Part shown: positions 42,164 to 50,284 of the stretch, piece by piece
How the letters are laid out: every line of letters starts with the position of its first letter
Numbering within the stretch: position 1 is the first letter of the stretch
Source of the DNA: UBA3478 sp964217345
Lineage (GTDB): Bacteria; Bacteroidota; Bacteroidia; Flavobacteriales; Flavobacteriaceae
Direction of reading: 5' to 3'
Length of the DNA: 52,588 nt
NCBI GenBank assembly: GCA_964217345.1
Contig: CAXPJI010000027.1
Location: 1 to 52,588 of the forward strand
Translations under genes and position numbers: made by a program
The notes under the pieces: generated by a model
Told to the model about the DNA's origin: nothing
Seen by the model: only the letters and a program-made list of their open reading frames with translations
Database searches by the model: none

Positions 42164-42769
42164 TTATTTAGAATACAATTCAACGATTAGCTGCTCTTTG
42201 ATCGCCTCAGGGATCTGAACACGCTCAGGAACATTTACAAATGTCCCCTCAAGCTTCGCTGAATTCCAGTTTAGCCACTCGAAAGACTGATTTGTATTAG
42301 CTAAAGAGTCAGTGATTTTTTGAACTGACTTAGATTTCTCACGAACACCAACTACTTGTCCTGGTTTAACCTGGAACGATGGGATGTTTACGATCTCTCC
42401 ATCAACCGTTACATGACGGTGAGATACTAACTGACGTGCAGCTCTGCGAGAAGGTGCAATACCAAAGCGATAAACCACGTTGTCTAAACGAGATTCACAA
42501 AGTTGAAGAAGTACTTCACCAGTAACTCCTTTACTTCTGTTCGCTTTAGCGAAAAGGTTACGGAACTGTTTTTCAAGAATACCATAAGTATACTTTGCTT
42601 TCTGCTTTTCCATAAGCTGTACAGCATACTCTGATTTCTTACCACGACGACGGTTGTTACCATGTTGTCCTGGAGGATAATTCTTCTTTTCAAAAGATTT
42701 GTCATCACCGAAGATGGCTTCACCAAACTTACGAGCGATTTTAGTAGATGGTCCTGTATATCTTGCCAT
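42164..42769 (-). CDS. rpsD: 30S ribosomal protein S4
   Basis: Primary 16S rRNA-binding protein that starts small-subunit assembly. The 201-residue protein begins MARYTGPSTKIARKFGEAIF; the S4 RNA-binding domain is seen in LCESRLDNVVYRFGIAPSRR and QLVSHRHVTVDGEIVNIPSF. The N-terminal zinc-Cys pattern of some S4 is absent (C-minus form). Its upstream 76-base gap is the widest in the cluster and holds a structured hairpin (42784-42830), which could allow autoregulation by S4 (see findings). Confidence 0.98.
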   Translation of the reverse strand: MARYTGPSTKIARKFGEAIFGDDKSFEKKNYPPGQHGNNRRRGKKSEYAVQLMEKQKAKYTYGILEKQFRNLFAKANRSKGVTGEVLLQLCESRLDNVVYRFGIAPSRRAARQLVSHRHVTVDGEIVNIPSFQVKPGQVVGVREKSKSVQKITDSLANTNQSFEWLNWNSAKLEGTFVNVPERVQIPEAIKEQLIVELYSK

Positions 42770-42783
42770 AAAAATAAAATTGC

Positions 42784-42830
42784 GAGGTGGTTATGAATTA
42801 AGGCTTATCCTTCGATAACCGTTAACCCTC
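42784..42830 (-). promoter_or_regulatory. Three-tier hairpin upstream of rpsD, candidate ribosomal-protein leader
   Basis: In the rpsK-rpsD gap the minus-strand RNA can pair in three nested blocks: CCTC with GAGG (42827-42830/42784-42787), ATAACC with GGTTAT (42815-42820/42789-42794), and CCTT with AAGG (42809-42812/42800-42803), with loop CTTAT. Asymmetric internal loops separate the blocks. The element ends 14 bases before the rpsD ATG. The nesting and the place before S4, a known autoregulator in other bacteria, suggest a regulatory leader; this is inference. Confidence 0.5.
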
Positions 42831-42845
42831 TATTAATCAATAAAA

Positions 42846-43238
42846 TTAAACTCTTCTTCTTGCTGGTGGTCTACACCCGTTGTGTGGCATTGGAGTAACA
42901 TCTACAATCTCTGTTACTTCGATACCCGAATTGTGAATCGAACGAATCGCAGATTCACGACCATTTCCAGGTCCTTTAACGAAAACTTTCACCTTACGAA
43001 GACCAGCTTCTTGAGCAACCTTAGCACAATCCTCGGCAGCAACCTGTGCAGCGTAAGGAGTATTCTTCTTAGATCCTCTAAAGCCCATCTTACCTGCAGA
43101 AGACCATGAAATTACATCGCCATTCTTGTTGGTAAGTGAAATAATAATGTTGTTGAATGAAGAAACGATATGCGCTTCACCAGTACTCTCAACAATAACT
43201 TTACGTTTCTTAACGGTTTTACTAGTTCCTTTTGCCAT
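42846..43238 (-). CDS. rpsK: 30S ribosomal protein S11
   Basis: Platform protein of the small subunit that contacts the E site and the mRNA path. The 130-residue protein has SSFNNIIISLTNKNGDVISW, the GKMGFRGSKKNTPYAAQVAA block and the C-terminal TPMPHNGCRPPARRRV, all standard. It starts 9 bases after rpsM. Confidence 0.98.
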   Translation of the reverse strand: MAKGTSKTVKKRKVIVESTGEAHIVSSFNNIIISLTNKNGDVISWSSAGKMGFRGSKKNTPYAAQVAAEDCAKVAQEAGLRKVKVFVKGPGNGRESAIRSIHNSGIEVTEIVDVTPMPHNGCRPPARRRV

Positions 43239-43247
43239 ATTAAGCTA

Positions 43248-43622
43248 TTATTTGGTTGCTTTCTTCTTGTTAGCAACTGTTTTACGCTTCCCTTTACGAG
43301 TACGCGAGTTGTTCTTAGTACGTTGTCCGCGTAATGGAAGACCAAGTCTGTGACGGATACCTCGTTGACAACCAATGTCCATAAGACGCTTGATGTTTAG
43401 AGACACTTCTGAACGCAATTCACCTTCAATAGTGAACTGAGATACAGCATCACGGATTTTTCCGATTTCATCATCGTTCCAATCAGACACCTTTTTGTCT
43501 TCTGAAACTCCAGCTTGTTCTAGGATATCTTTTGCACGACTTCTTCCGATACCGAAAATGTAAGTAAGTGCAATGACACCACGCTTCTGTTTAGGTATAT
43601 CAACCCCAGCAATTCTTGCCAT
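43248..43622 (-). CDS. rpsM: 30S ribosomal protein S13
   Basis: Head protein of the small subunit that touches P-site tRNA and bridges to the large subunit. The 124-residue protein has ARIAGVDIPKQKRGVIAL, YIFGIGRSRAKDIL, the signature GCQRGIRHRLGLPLRGQRTK and a lysine-rich C-terminal tail. rpmJ lies 2 bases upstream. Confidence 0.98.
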   Translation of the reverse strand: MARIAGVDIPKQKRGVIALTYIFGIGRSRAKDILEQAGVSEDKKVSDWNDDEIGKIRDAVSQFTIEGELRSEVSLNIKRLMDIGCQRGIRHRLGLPLRGQRTKNNSRTRKGKRKTVANKKKATK

Positions 43623-43624
43623 AA

Positions 43625-43741
43625 CTATCCTTGTCTTTGTTTAAATTTTGGATTCTTCTTGTTGATCACGTATAGTCGACCCTTACGACGCACAATTTTA
43701 CAATCGGCGCTTCTTTTCTTAATAGATGCCCTAACCTTCAT
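43625..43741 (-). CDS. rpmJ: 50S ribosomal protein L36 (zinc-free form)
   Basis: A 38-residue protein, MKVRASIKKRSADC to PKFKQRQG. It matches L36 in length and both ends. The four zinc ligands of the C+ form are mostly gone: Ser11, Cys14, Asn27, Phe33 stand where Cys, Cys, Cys, His would be. So this is the C-minus form that does not need zinc. It lies between infA and rpsM, as usual. Confidence 0.97.
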   Translation of the reverse strand: MKVRASIKKRSADCKIVRRKGRLYVINKKNPKFKQRQG

Positions 43742-43742
43742 A

Positions 43743-43958
43743 TTAATATCTGTATGTAATTCTTGCTTTAGTTAAATCATATGGGCTCATCTCCAACTTC
43801 ACCTTATCTCCTGGCAGCAACTTGATATAATGCATACGCATTTTACCAGAGATGTGAGCCGTAACAACATGGCCATTATCTAGCTCCACACGAAACATCG
43901 CGTTAGATAACGCTTCGATAATACTACCATCTTGTTCAATAGCCGCTTGTTTTGTCAT
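43743..43958 (-). CDS. infA: Translation initiation factor IF-1
   Basis: The 71-residue OB-fold factor blocks the A site during initiation. It shows MTKQAAIEQDGSIIEALSNA, FRVELDNGHVVTAHISGKMR and LLPGDKVKLEMSPYDLTKAR. The start ATG is 2 bases from the secY stop and the stop is one base before rpmJ. Confidence 0.98.
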   Translation of the reverse strand: MTKQAAIEQDGSIIEALSNAMFRVELDNGHVVTAHISGKMRMHYIKLLPGDKVKLEMSPYDLTKARITYRY

Positions 43959-43960
43959 AA

Positions 43961-45298
43961 TTAAGCTACTTTTCGATTTTTACCCGATTTCATTAAACCA
44001 TCGTAGTGACGATTCAATAAATACGCATTTACTTGTTGAACGGTATCAATAGCAACACCCACCATAATAAGTAGTGAAGTACCTCCGTAGAATAATGCCC
44101 AACCCGCCTGTACATCCATAAGCTTAACAACAACTGCAGGTAAAACCGCTAGGATCGCTAAGAAAACAGCACCAGGGAAGGTAATTAGAGACATCACTTT
44201 ATCTAAAAAATCGCCAGTTTCAGCTCCAGGTCTTATGCCAGGAACAAATCCGCCACTACGCTTAAGATCATCAGCCATTTTAGATGTAGGAATCGTGATA
44301 GCAGTATACAAAAAGGTAAATACGATAATCAAGAAAGCGAATAGAATATTGTAGGCTAGGCCGAATATATCTTGAAAATTAACCTCTAGCCACTGACCTA
44401 GTTCAGTATCGTTAAAAGAACGACCAATAAGACCAGGGGCAAACATAATTGCCTGAGCAAAAATGATAGGCATTACTCCTGAGGCATTTAACTTTAAAGG
44501 GATATACTGACGAGCACCTACTGCTGCCTCAGAACCTGAAGCAGTGCGACGTGCATATTGCACAGGTACTTGTCGTACAGCCATAACCACTAGAATAGAT
44601 GCTAGTATAACTACGAACCAAAGAATAAGTTCAACGAGTATGAGCATCAACCCTCCGTTATTGTTCGCAGTTCTAGAAACAAACTCCTGAACAAATGATT
44701 GAGGTAATGTTGCGATAATACCAACCATAATTAGTAATGAAATACCATTACCAATTCCTTTATCAGTAATACGCTCACCAAGCCACATCGCAAATACAGT
44801 ACCTGTAACAAGGATAACAACCGCAGGAATCATAAAACCAAGACCTTTACCTAAGACAAAAGCAGTGTCAGGAACACCCAATGCACTCAATCCGTATAAA
44901 TAAGCAGGAGCTTGTACAATACAGATAGCAATAGTTAACCAACGCGTAATCTGTGTTTTAGTTTTACGACCACTCTCTCCTTCTTTATCTAACTTCTGTA
45001 GGTATGGAATTGCAATACCCATCAACTGTACAACAATAGAAGCAGAGATGTACGGCATAATTCCCAACGCAAAGATTGAGGCATTAGCAAATGCACCCCC
45101 GGTAAAGGCATTAAGAATACCTAAAATACCCTGTTCTGTGTTTTGATTTAACTGTACAAGTTGATCAGTATCTATACCAGGTAACACTACCTGCGCTCCG
45201 AAACGATAAACCAGAAGTAATCCAAGAGTTACGATAATCTTATTACGCAACTCTTCGATCTTCCAGATATTCGTTAAGGTTTCTATAAACTTCTTCAT
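43961..45298 (-). CDS. secY: Protein translocase subunit SecY
   Basis: Pore subunit of the SecYEG channel. The 445-residue protein shows ten membrane helices. The plug/TM2 region is NAFTGGAFANASIFALGIMP with ISASIVVQLM, and the cytoplasmic loops include GERITDKGIGNGISLLI and RSGGFVPGIRPG. It stands between rplO and infA, as in most bacteria, and works with the secDF gene at 8036. Confidence 0.98.
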   Translation of the reverse strand: MKKFIETLTNIWKIEELRNKIIVTLGLLLVYRFGAQVVLPGIDTDQLVQLNQNTEQGILGILNAFTGGAFANASIFALGIMPYISASIVVQLMGIAIPYLQKLDKEGESGRKTKTQITRWLTIAICIVQAPAYLYGLSALGVPDTAFVLGKGLGFMIPAVVILVTGTVFAMWLGERITDKGIGNGISLLIMVGIIATLPQSFVQEFVSRTANNNGGLMLILVELILWFVVILASILVVMAVRQVPVQYARRTASGSEAAVGARQYIPLKLNASGVMPIIFAQAIMFAPGLIGRSFNDTELGQWLEVNFQDIFGLAYNILFAFLIIVFTFLYTAITIPTSKMADDLKRSGGFVPGIRPGAETGDFLDKVMSLITFPGAVFLAILAVLPAVVVKLMDVQAGWALFYGGTSLLIMVGVAIDTVQQVNAYLLNRHYDGLMKSGKNRKVA

Positions 45299-45308
45299 TT
45301 AGAAAAAA

Positions 45309-45755
45309 TTAAATCTCCGTAGCAGTACCACCAGCAGCTTCGATTGCTGACTTAGCTGAAGCCGTAAATTTGTGAACTGTTACATTAACTTTAGACGAAA
45401 CTGAACCGTTAGCAAGAATTTTCACTAGATCATTCTTACGAGCGATACCATTCGCAACTAAAACTTCAAAAGTAATATCTGTTTGACCGGTTGCTGCAAG
45501 AGCTTCTAATTGGTCTAAGCCAATACCACGGTACTCTTTACGATTGATGTTTTTAAAACCAAATTTTGGAACACGACGTTGAAGTGGCATTTGACCTCCT
45601 TCAAAACCAATCTTTTTAGAATATCCAGAACGTGATTTAGCTCCCTTGTGTCCACGAGCAGCAGTACCACCTTTACCAGATCCTTCTCCGCGACCAACGC
45701 GTTTTCCTTCTCTATGAACTGAGCCTTCTGCAGGCTTTAAACTGTGTAGGTTCAT
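45309..45755 (-). CDS. rplO: 50S ribosomal protein L15
   Basis: The 148-residue protein has the glycine/arginine-rich N-terminus of L15 (KRVGRGEGSGKGGTAARGHK, GAKSRSGYSKKIGFEGGQMP) that threads into 23S rRNA, and the globular C-terminal SAKSAIEAAGGTATEI. It is just ahead of secY. Confidence 0.98.
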   Translation of the reverse strand: MNLHSLKPAEGSVHREGKRVGRGEGSGKGGTAARGHKGAKSRSGYSKKIGFEGGQMPLQRRVPKFGFKNINRKEYRGIGLDQLEALAATGQTDITFEVLVANGIARKNDLVKILANGSVSSKVNVTVHKFTASAKSAIEAAGGTATEI

Positions 45756-45765
45756 TATCTATACT

Positions 45766-45945
45766 TTATGATTGTTGAACATTAACTAAATGCTCAACTA
45801 CTTTAACCATTCCAAGAATATTCGGTGTAGAATCATGTTCTACAACCTGTCCAATTTTTTTCAAGCCTAAAGCCTCTAACGTACGCTTTTGATTCTGTGG
45901 ACGTTTGATACTGCTTTTTACTTGAGTGATTTTAATTTTTCCCAT
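45766..45945 (-). CDS. rpmD: 50S ribosomal protein L30
   Basis: A 59-residue protein, MGKIKITQVKSSIKRPQNQK, then TLEALGLKKIGQVVEHDSTP and GMVKVVEHLV. Length fits L30 of bacteria. The ATG at 45945 is the family start; 45951 adds only MV. It lies between rpsE and rplO. Confidence 0.97.
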   Translation of the reverse strand: MGKIKITQVKSSIKRPQNQKRTLEALGLKKIGQVVEHDSTPNILGMVKVVEHLVNVQQS

Positions 45946-45953
45946 GACCACAA

Positions 45954-46478
45954 TTATCCGTTAAATACTTTGTCTAAACTAATTCCTCGTTGCTTAGCAA
46001 TAGACTTTGCATCGCGAAGTTGTAATAAAGCATCAAAAGTTGCTTTAACTACGTTGTGAGGGTTAGATGAACCTTGAGACTTTGAAAGTACATCGTGTAC
46101 ACCAACAGCTTCTAACACCGCACGTACAGCACCACCAGCGATAACCCCGGTACCTTGTGAGGCAGGCTGAAGATATACGCGCGCACCACCAAACTTACCT
46201 TTTTGCTCATGAGGTAGAGTACCGTGAGTAAGAGGAATACGAACTAGATTCTTCTTTGCGTCTTCTACTGCTTTAGAAATAGCAGATGCCACATCTTTAG
46301 ACTTACCTAAACCGTGACCAACAACACCATTTTCATCGCCTACAACAACAATTGCAGAGAATCCAAAAGCACGACCACCTTTAGTTACTTTAGTTACACG
46401 TTGAACCCCAACAAGACGGTCCTTTAGTTCTAAACCACCTGGTTTAACAATCTCAACATTTTTATAGTTCTGATACAT
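45954..46478 (-). CDS. rpsE: 30S ribosomal protein S5
   Basis: The 174-residue protein contributes to decoding accuracy near the mRNA entry. It has LKDRLVGVQRVTKVTKGGRA, GHGLGKSKDVASAISKAVED and VGVHDVLSKSQGSSNPHNVV. The segment before the spectinomycin-contacting loop (VTKGGRAFGF) is normal. Confidence 0.98.
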   Translation of the reverse strand: MYQNYKNVEIVKPGGLELKDRLVGVQRVTKVTKGGRAFGFSAIVVVGDENGVVGHGLGKSKDVASAISKAVEDAKKNLVRIPLTHGTLPHEQKGKFGGARVYLQPASQGTGVIAGGAVRAVLEAVGVHDVLSKSQGSSNPHNVVKATFDALLQLRDAKSIAKQRGISLDKVFNG

Positions 46479-46486
46479 AATAGTGA

Positions 46487-46840
46487 TTAGAATTTAAGTC
46501 CGCCTTCTCTAGCTCCTTCAGCTAAAGATTTAACTCTACCGTGATACAAATTTCCTCCTCTATCAAAAGCTACAGATGAAATACCCTTTGCAAGGGCTTT
46601 CTCTGCAAGGCTCTTACCAACAGCGTTTGCTTGTTCAATTTTAGTTCCTTCTACTGAAGCTCCCTTATCGCGAGATGATGCTGCTGCAATAGTAACACCA
46701 TTACGGTCGTCAATAATTTGAGCATAGATCTCCTTGTTACTGCGAAAAACAGCTAATCTAGGACGCTCTGGAGTACCAAAAGAAACCTTGCGAATACGCT
46801 TTTGGATACGTTGTCTTCTCTCTAGTTTACTTAATCCCAT
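46487..46840 (-). CDS. rplR: 50S ribosomal protein L18
   Basis: The 117-residue protein binds 5S rRNA. RIRKVSFGTPERPRLAVFRS, YAQIIDDRNGVTIAAASS and the end YHGRVKSLAEGAREGGLKF are typical. Gaps to rplF and rpsE are 12 and 8 bases. Confidence 0.98.
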   Translation of the reverse strand: MGLSKLERRQRIQKRIRKVSFGTPERPRLAVFRSNKEIYAQIIDDRNGVTIAAASSRDKGASVEGTKIEQANAVGKSLAEKALAKGISSVAFDRGGNLYHGRVKSLAEGAREGGLKF

Positions 46841-46852
46841 AGTATATTACGG

Positions 46853-47395
46853 TTATGCAGATTTACCTGCTTTTCTTCTAATTTGTTCACCAACAAACTT
46901 GATGCCTTTTCCTTTGTAAGGCTCTGGCTTTCTGAAGCCACGGATCTTAGCCGCTACTTGCCCTACTAGTTGCTTATCAAATGAAGTTAGTTTAACGATT
47001 GGGTTCTTTCCTTTTTCAGATACAGTCTCTACAGTTACTTCTGGAGCAATATCTAAAACAATGTTGTGCGAAAAACCTACCGCCAGGTCTAATTTTTGTC
47101 CTTGGTTGCTGGCACGATATCCAACACCTACCAGTTCTAACTCTTTAGTCCAACCTTTAGTGACTCCCTGAATCATGTTGTTCACAAGAGATCTATAAAG
47201 ACCATGCTTTGCAAGGTGATCTTTTGAATCTGAAGGACGGCTAACAGAAACACTTCCGTCAACTACCTCAATGGATACAGCATCAAACTCCTGAGTTAAC
47301 TCACCTAGCTTACCTTTAACCGTAATGGTTTGATCAGCTACAGTCACTGTAACACCATCTGGAATCGAGATTGGGTTATTTCCTATTCTTGACAT
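46853..47395 (-). CDS. rplF: 50S ribosomal protein L6
   Basis: The 180-residue protein has two L6 domains: MSRIGNNPISIPDGVTVTV at the N-terminus and FVGEQIRRKAGKSA at the C-terminus, after KPEPYKGKGI, the L6 signature. It lies near the GTPase-associated centre of the large subunit. Confidence 0.98.
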   Translation of the reverse strand: MSRIGNNPISIPDGVTVTVADQTITVKGKLGELTQEFDAVSIEVVDGSVSVSRPSDSKDHLAKHGLYRSLVNNMIQGVTKGWTKELELVGVGYRASNQGQKLDLAVGFSHNIVLDIAPEVTVETVSEKGKNPIVKLTSFDKQLVGQVAAKIRGFRKPEPYKGKGIKFVGEQIRRKAGKSA

Positions 47396-47415
47396 AATCT
47401 ATCAGTTATTCAATT

Positions 47416-47814
47416 TTAATATACGTAGCAAAGAACTTCCCCACCAACGTTTTCCTTACGAGCCTGCTTAGAAGTCATCACACCATGAGAGGTAGAAACT
47501 ACAGCAATACCTAATCCATTAAGTACACGTGGAAGATCACCCTTACCCGAATACTTACGAAGACCTGGTTTACTCACTCTTTCAATCTTTCTGATGATCG
47601 GCTCTTTAGTTACCGCATCATACTTAAGGGCAATTTTAATTGAACCCTGAGCACTGGTATCTTCAAATTTGTAGCTAAGGATATAACCTTGATCGAAAAG
47701 GATCTTAGTAATTTCCTTCTTAACATTTGAAGCAGGTATTTCAACCACTCTGTGTCCAGCACTGCTCGCATTACGAATACGAGTTAAAAAATCTGCAATT
47801 GGATCTGTTACCAT
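47416..47814 (-). CDS. rpsH: 30S ribosomal protein S8
   Basis: The 132-residue protein binds the central domain of 16S rRNA, and in E. coli represses the spc operon. It has VTDPIADFLTRIRNASSAGH at the N-terminus and ISTSHGVMTSKQARKENVGG-like end (GIAVVSTSHGVMTSKQAR). A repressor role here cannot be judged from sequence. Confidence 0.98.
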   Translation of the reverse strand: MVTDPIADFLTRIRNASSAGHRVVEIPASNVKKEITKILFDQGYILSYKFEDTSAQGSIKIALKYDAVTKEPIIRKIERVSKPGLRKYSGKGDLPRVLNGLGIAVVSTSHGVMTSKQARKENVGGEVLCYVY

Positions 47815-47837
47815 CTTAAAATTTCTTTAATAAATAT

Positions 47838-48107
47838 CTACCAGCTGGCTTTAGTTACACCTGGGATCAAACCTTGGTTAGCCATTTCACGGAAAGTAAC
47901 ACGTGAAATACCAAAAGTTCTCATGTATCCACGAGGACGACCTGTTAATTTGCAACGATTACGCATTCTTACTGGAGAAGCATTTTTAGGAAGCTTTTGA
48001 AGTGCTTCATAATCTCCTGCAGCTTTTAAAGCTTCACGCTTTGCAGCATACTTTGCAACCAGCTTTGCCCTTTTGCGTTCGCGGGCTTTCATAGATTCTT
48101 TAGCCAT
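47838..48107 (-). CDS. rpsN: 30S ribosomal protein S14 (zinc-free form)
   Basis: The 89-residue protein has the long N-terminal helix (AKESMKARERKRAKLVAKYA) of the C-minus S14 and the C-terminal RNRCKLTGRPRGYMRTFGIS and GLIPGVTKASW. Only one Cys is present, so the CxxC-CxxC zinc site of the short form is missing. It lies one base behind rplE. Confidence 0.98.
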   Translation of the reverse strand: MAKESMKARERKRAKLVAKYAAKREALKAAGDYEALQKLPKNASPVRMRNRCKLTGRPRGYMRTFGISRVTFREMANQGLIPGVTKASW

Positions 48108-48108
48108 A

Positions 48109-48660
48109 CTAATTCTTTTTAAACGGTAGACCTAATTCAGTTAATAAGGCTTGAGCCTCGTTATCAGTTCCGGCACTTGTCACGAAAGTGATATCCATAC
48201 CGTTAATTCGATTGATTTTATCGATGTTAATTTCTGGGAAGATGATTTGTTCAGTAACCCCTAAATTGTAGTTACCACGACCATCAAATCCAGTAGATTT
48301 AATCCCTTGAAAATCACGTACACGTGGGAGTGCAACAGTAATCAAACGATCTAAAAATTCGTACATACGCTCACCACGAAGAGTAACCTTCGCACCAATA
48401 GGCATTCCTTTACGAAGCTTAAATGAAGCAACGTCTTTCTTAGAAATGGTAGCAATTGCCTTCTGACCTGAAATAGTCGTAAGTTCTTCAACTGCTTGAT
48501 CTACTAACTTTTTGTCAGCAACAGCAGAACCTACACCTCTACTAATAACAATCTTCTCAAGTTTTGGAACCATCATTACATTCTTGTAATTGAATTGTTC
48601 GCTCAACGCAGAAACGATACGATCAGTATATTCTTGTTTTAATCTTGGAGTATATTCCAT
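48109..48660 (-). CDS. rplE: 50S ribosomal protein L5
   Basis: The 183-residue protein binds 5S rRNA and touches P-site tRNA. It has PRLKQEYTDRIVSALSEQFN, KKDVASFKLRKGMPIGAKVT, the FLDRLITVALPRVRDFQGI signature and INGMDITFVTSAGTDNEAQ near its end. Confidence 0.98.
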   Translation of the reverse strand: MEYTPRLKQEYTDRIVSALSEQFNYKNVMMVPKLEKIVISRGVGSAVADKKLVDQAVEELTTISGQKAIATISKKDVASFKLRKGMPIGAKVTLRGERMYEFLDRLITVALPRVRDFQGIKSTGFDGRGNYNLGVTEQIIFPEINIDKINRINGMDITFVTSAGTDNEAQALLTELGLPFKKN

Positions 48661-48663
48661 GGC

Positions 48664-48978
48664 TTATAATACTTCGTTTGATTTTATAGAAACACGAACT
48701 TTCTTACCATCACGTACTTCATAACCAACTCGTGTCGGTGATCCATCTTTAGGATCTAGAAGTGAAAGATTCGAAATATGGATAGGTGCTTCTTTCTGTA
48801 CAATACCTCCTTGTGGATTGCTTGAGCTAGGCTTTTGGTGCTTAGAAACTAGATTTACACCTTCAACAATAGCGCGGCTTTTCACCTTGTCTAGAGAAAC
48901 GATAGCTCCTTGAGCACCTTTGTGTTCTCCAGCGGTTACTTGAACCTTATCTCCTACTTTTAATTTTAACTTTATCAT
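48664..48978 (-). CDS. rplX: 50S ribosomal protein L24
   Basis: The 104-residue assembly initiator begins MIKLKLKVGDKVQVTAGEHK, a KOW motif with GAQGAIVSLD, then NLVSKHQKPSSSNPQGGIVQ and the end YEVRDGKKVRVSIKSNEVL. It is 3 bases ahead of rplE. Confidence 0.98.
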   Translation of the reverse strand: MIKLKLKVGDKVQVTAGEHKGAQGAIVSLDKVKSRAIVEGVNLVSKHQKPSSSNPQGGIVQKEAPIHISNLSLLDPKDGSPTRVGYEVRDGKKVRVSIKSNEVL

Positions 48979-48990
48979 TTCTTCGTAAGA

Positions 48991-49359
48991 TTAAAGCACC
49001 TCAGGGGCTAATGAAACAATCTTCATGAATTGACGATCACGTAATTCTCTTGCAACTGGTCCGAAAACACGAGTACCTCTCATTTCTCCAGTAGCATTTA
49101 ATAGAACACATGCATTATCATCAAAACGGATATACGATCCATCTGGACGTCTAACTTCTTTCTTGGTGCGAACTACAACCGCTTTAGAAACACTTCCTTT
49201 CTTAACCGTACCATTAGGAGTAGCTTCTTTAACAGTAACTACAATTTTGTCCCCAAGCGAAGCATAACGACGCTTAGTTCCACCTAAAACACGAATAGTA
49301 AGTACCTCTTTAGCACCAGTGTTGTCAGCAACTCTTAATCTTGATTCTTGTTGTACCAT
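48991..49359 (-). CDS. rplN: 50S ribosomal protein L14
   Basis: The 122-residue protein lies at the subunit interface. VQQESRLRVADNTGAKEVLT, KKGSVSKAVVVRTKKEVRRP and GTRVFGPVARELRDRQFMKI are standard. rpsQ is 6 bases upstream. Confidence 0.98.
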   Translation of the reverse strand: MVQQESRLRVADNTGAKEVLTIRVLGGTKRRYASLGDKIVVTVKEATPNGTVKKGSVSKAVVVRTKKEVRRPDGSYIRFDDNACVLLNATGEMRGTRVFGPVARELRDRQFMKIVSLAPEVL

Positions 49360-49365
49360 GCCTAA

Positions 49366-49623
49366 TTACTTAGCTCGTTCAATAATTTCAACCAATCTCC
49401 AGCATTTACGCTTACTCAATGGTCGAGTTTCCATGATCTTTACTGTATCGCCTTCATTACAATCGTTCTTCTCATCATGCGCTACATACTTCTTGGTCTT
49501 AAGTACGAACTTACCGTACATAGGGTGCTTAACACGTTTCACCTCAGAAACAACAATAGATTTCTCCATTTTGTTACTAGTGACAACACCAATTCTTTCT
49601 TTTCTTAAGTTTCTATTTTCCAT
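49366..49623 (-). CDS. rpsQ: 30S ribosomal protein S17
   Basis: The 85-residue OB-fold protein has KERIGVVTSNKMEKSIVVSE, VKHPMYGKFVLKTKKYVAHD (S17 signature region) and ETRPLSKRKCWRLVEIIERA. It binds 16S rRNA near helix 11. Confidence 0.98.
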   Translation of the reverse strand: MENRNLRKERIGVVTSNKMEKSIVVSEVKRVKHPMYGKFVLKTKKYVAHDEKNDCNEGDTVKIMETRPLSKRKCWRLVEIIERAK

Positions 49624-49635
49624 AAGGCCAGGCCG

Positions 49636-49827
49636 TTATTGTAATTCTCTTTTAGACAATTCAGTAGAGATTCGTGCAATAGTTCTACGTGTTGAACGAA
49701 GAATTAATGGATTCTCTAACGGAGAAACAGAGTGTCCTAATGATAAATCTGACAACTCCTTTTTCAGTGAAGCAAGCTTAGCTTTCAAATCTTCTACTGA
49801 TAATTCTATGATTTCCGACTGTTTCAT
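49636..49827 (-). CDS. rpmC: 50S ribosomal protein L29
   Basis: The 63-residue protein is two helices: MKQSEIIELSVEDLKAKLAS and a second with the L29 signature (NPLILRSTRRTIARISTELS). The ATG at 49827 is the family-like start; the 49839 codon adds MIVD and is less likely. It sits at the exit of the peptide tunnel, where SRP and trigger factor dock. Confidence 0.96.
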   Translation of the reverse strand: MKQSEIIELSVEDLKAKLASLKKELSDLSLGHSVSPLENPLILRSTRRTIARISTELSKRELQ

Positions 49828-49841
49828 ATCAACGATCAATA

Positions 49842-50264
49842 TTATTCTGCAACGAAGTCACGTGCAACAATAAATTTAGTTCTACATGGTAGTTTCTGAG
49901 CAGCAAGACGTAAAGCCTCTTCTGCCACTTCTTTAGGAACACCTGCAACTTCAAACATTACACGTCCCGGTTTAACTACTGCTACCCAGTACTCAGGGGC
50001 ACCTTTACCTTTACCCATACGTACCTCAAGAGGTTTCTTGGTAATAGGCTTATCTGGGAAAATTTTAATCCAAAGCTGACCTTGACGCTTCATATAACGA
50101 GTCGCTGCAATACGAGCTGCCTCAATCTGACGTGAAGTAATGAACTTTGAGTCTAACGATTTAATACCAAACATTCCATTCGAAAGCTGATGGCCACGTT
50201 GTGAAATTCCTTTCATGCGGCCCTTCTGGGCTTTGCGAAATTTGGTTCTTTTTGGCTGTAACAT
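49842..50264 (-). CDS. rplP: 50S ribosomal protein L16
   Basis: The 140-residue protein lies near the A-site tRNA and peptidyl-transferase centre. It begins MLQPKRTKFRKAQKGRMKGI and has IKIFPDKPITKKPLEVRMGK, then GKGAPEYWVAVVKPGRVMFE. The order rpsC-rplP-rpmC-rpsQ is the normal one. Confidence 0.98.
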   Translation of the reverse strand: MLQPKRTKFRKAQKGRMKGISQRGHQLSNGMFGIKSLDSKFITSRQIEAARIAATRYMKRQGQLWIKIFPDKPITKKPLEVRMGKGKGAPEYWVAVVKPGRVMFEVAGVPKEVAEEALRLAAQKLPCRTKFIVARDFVAE

Positions 50265-50284
50265 AATCCTTTTTCTACTTTATA

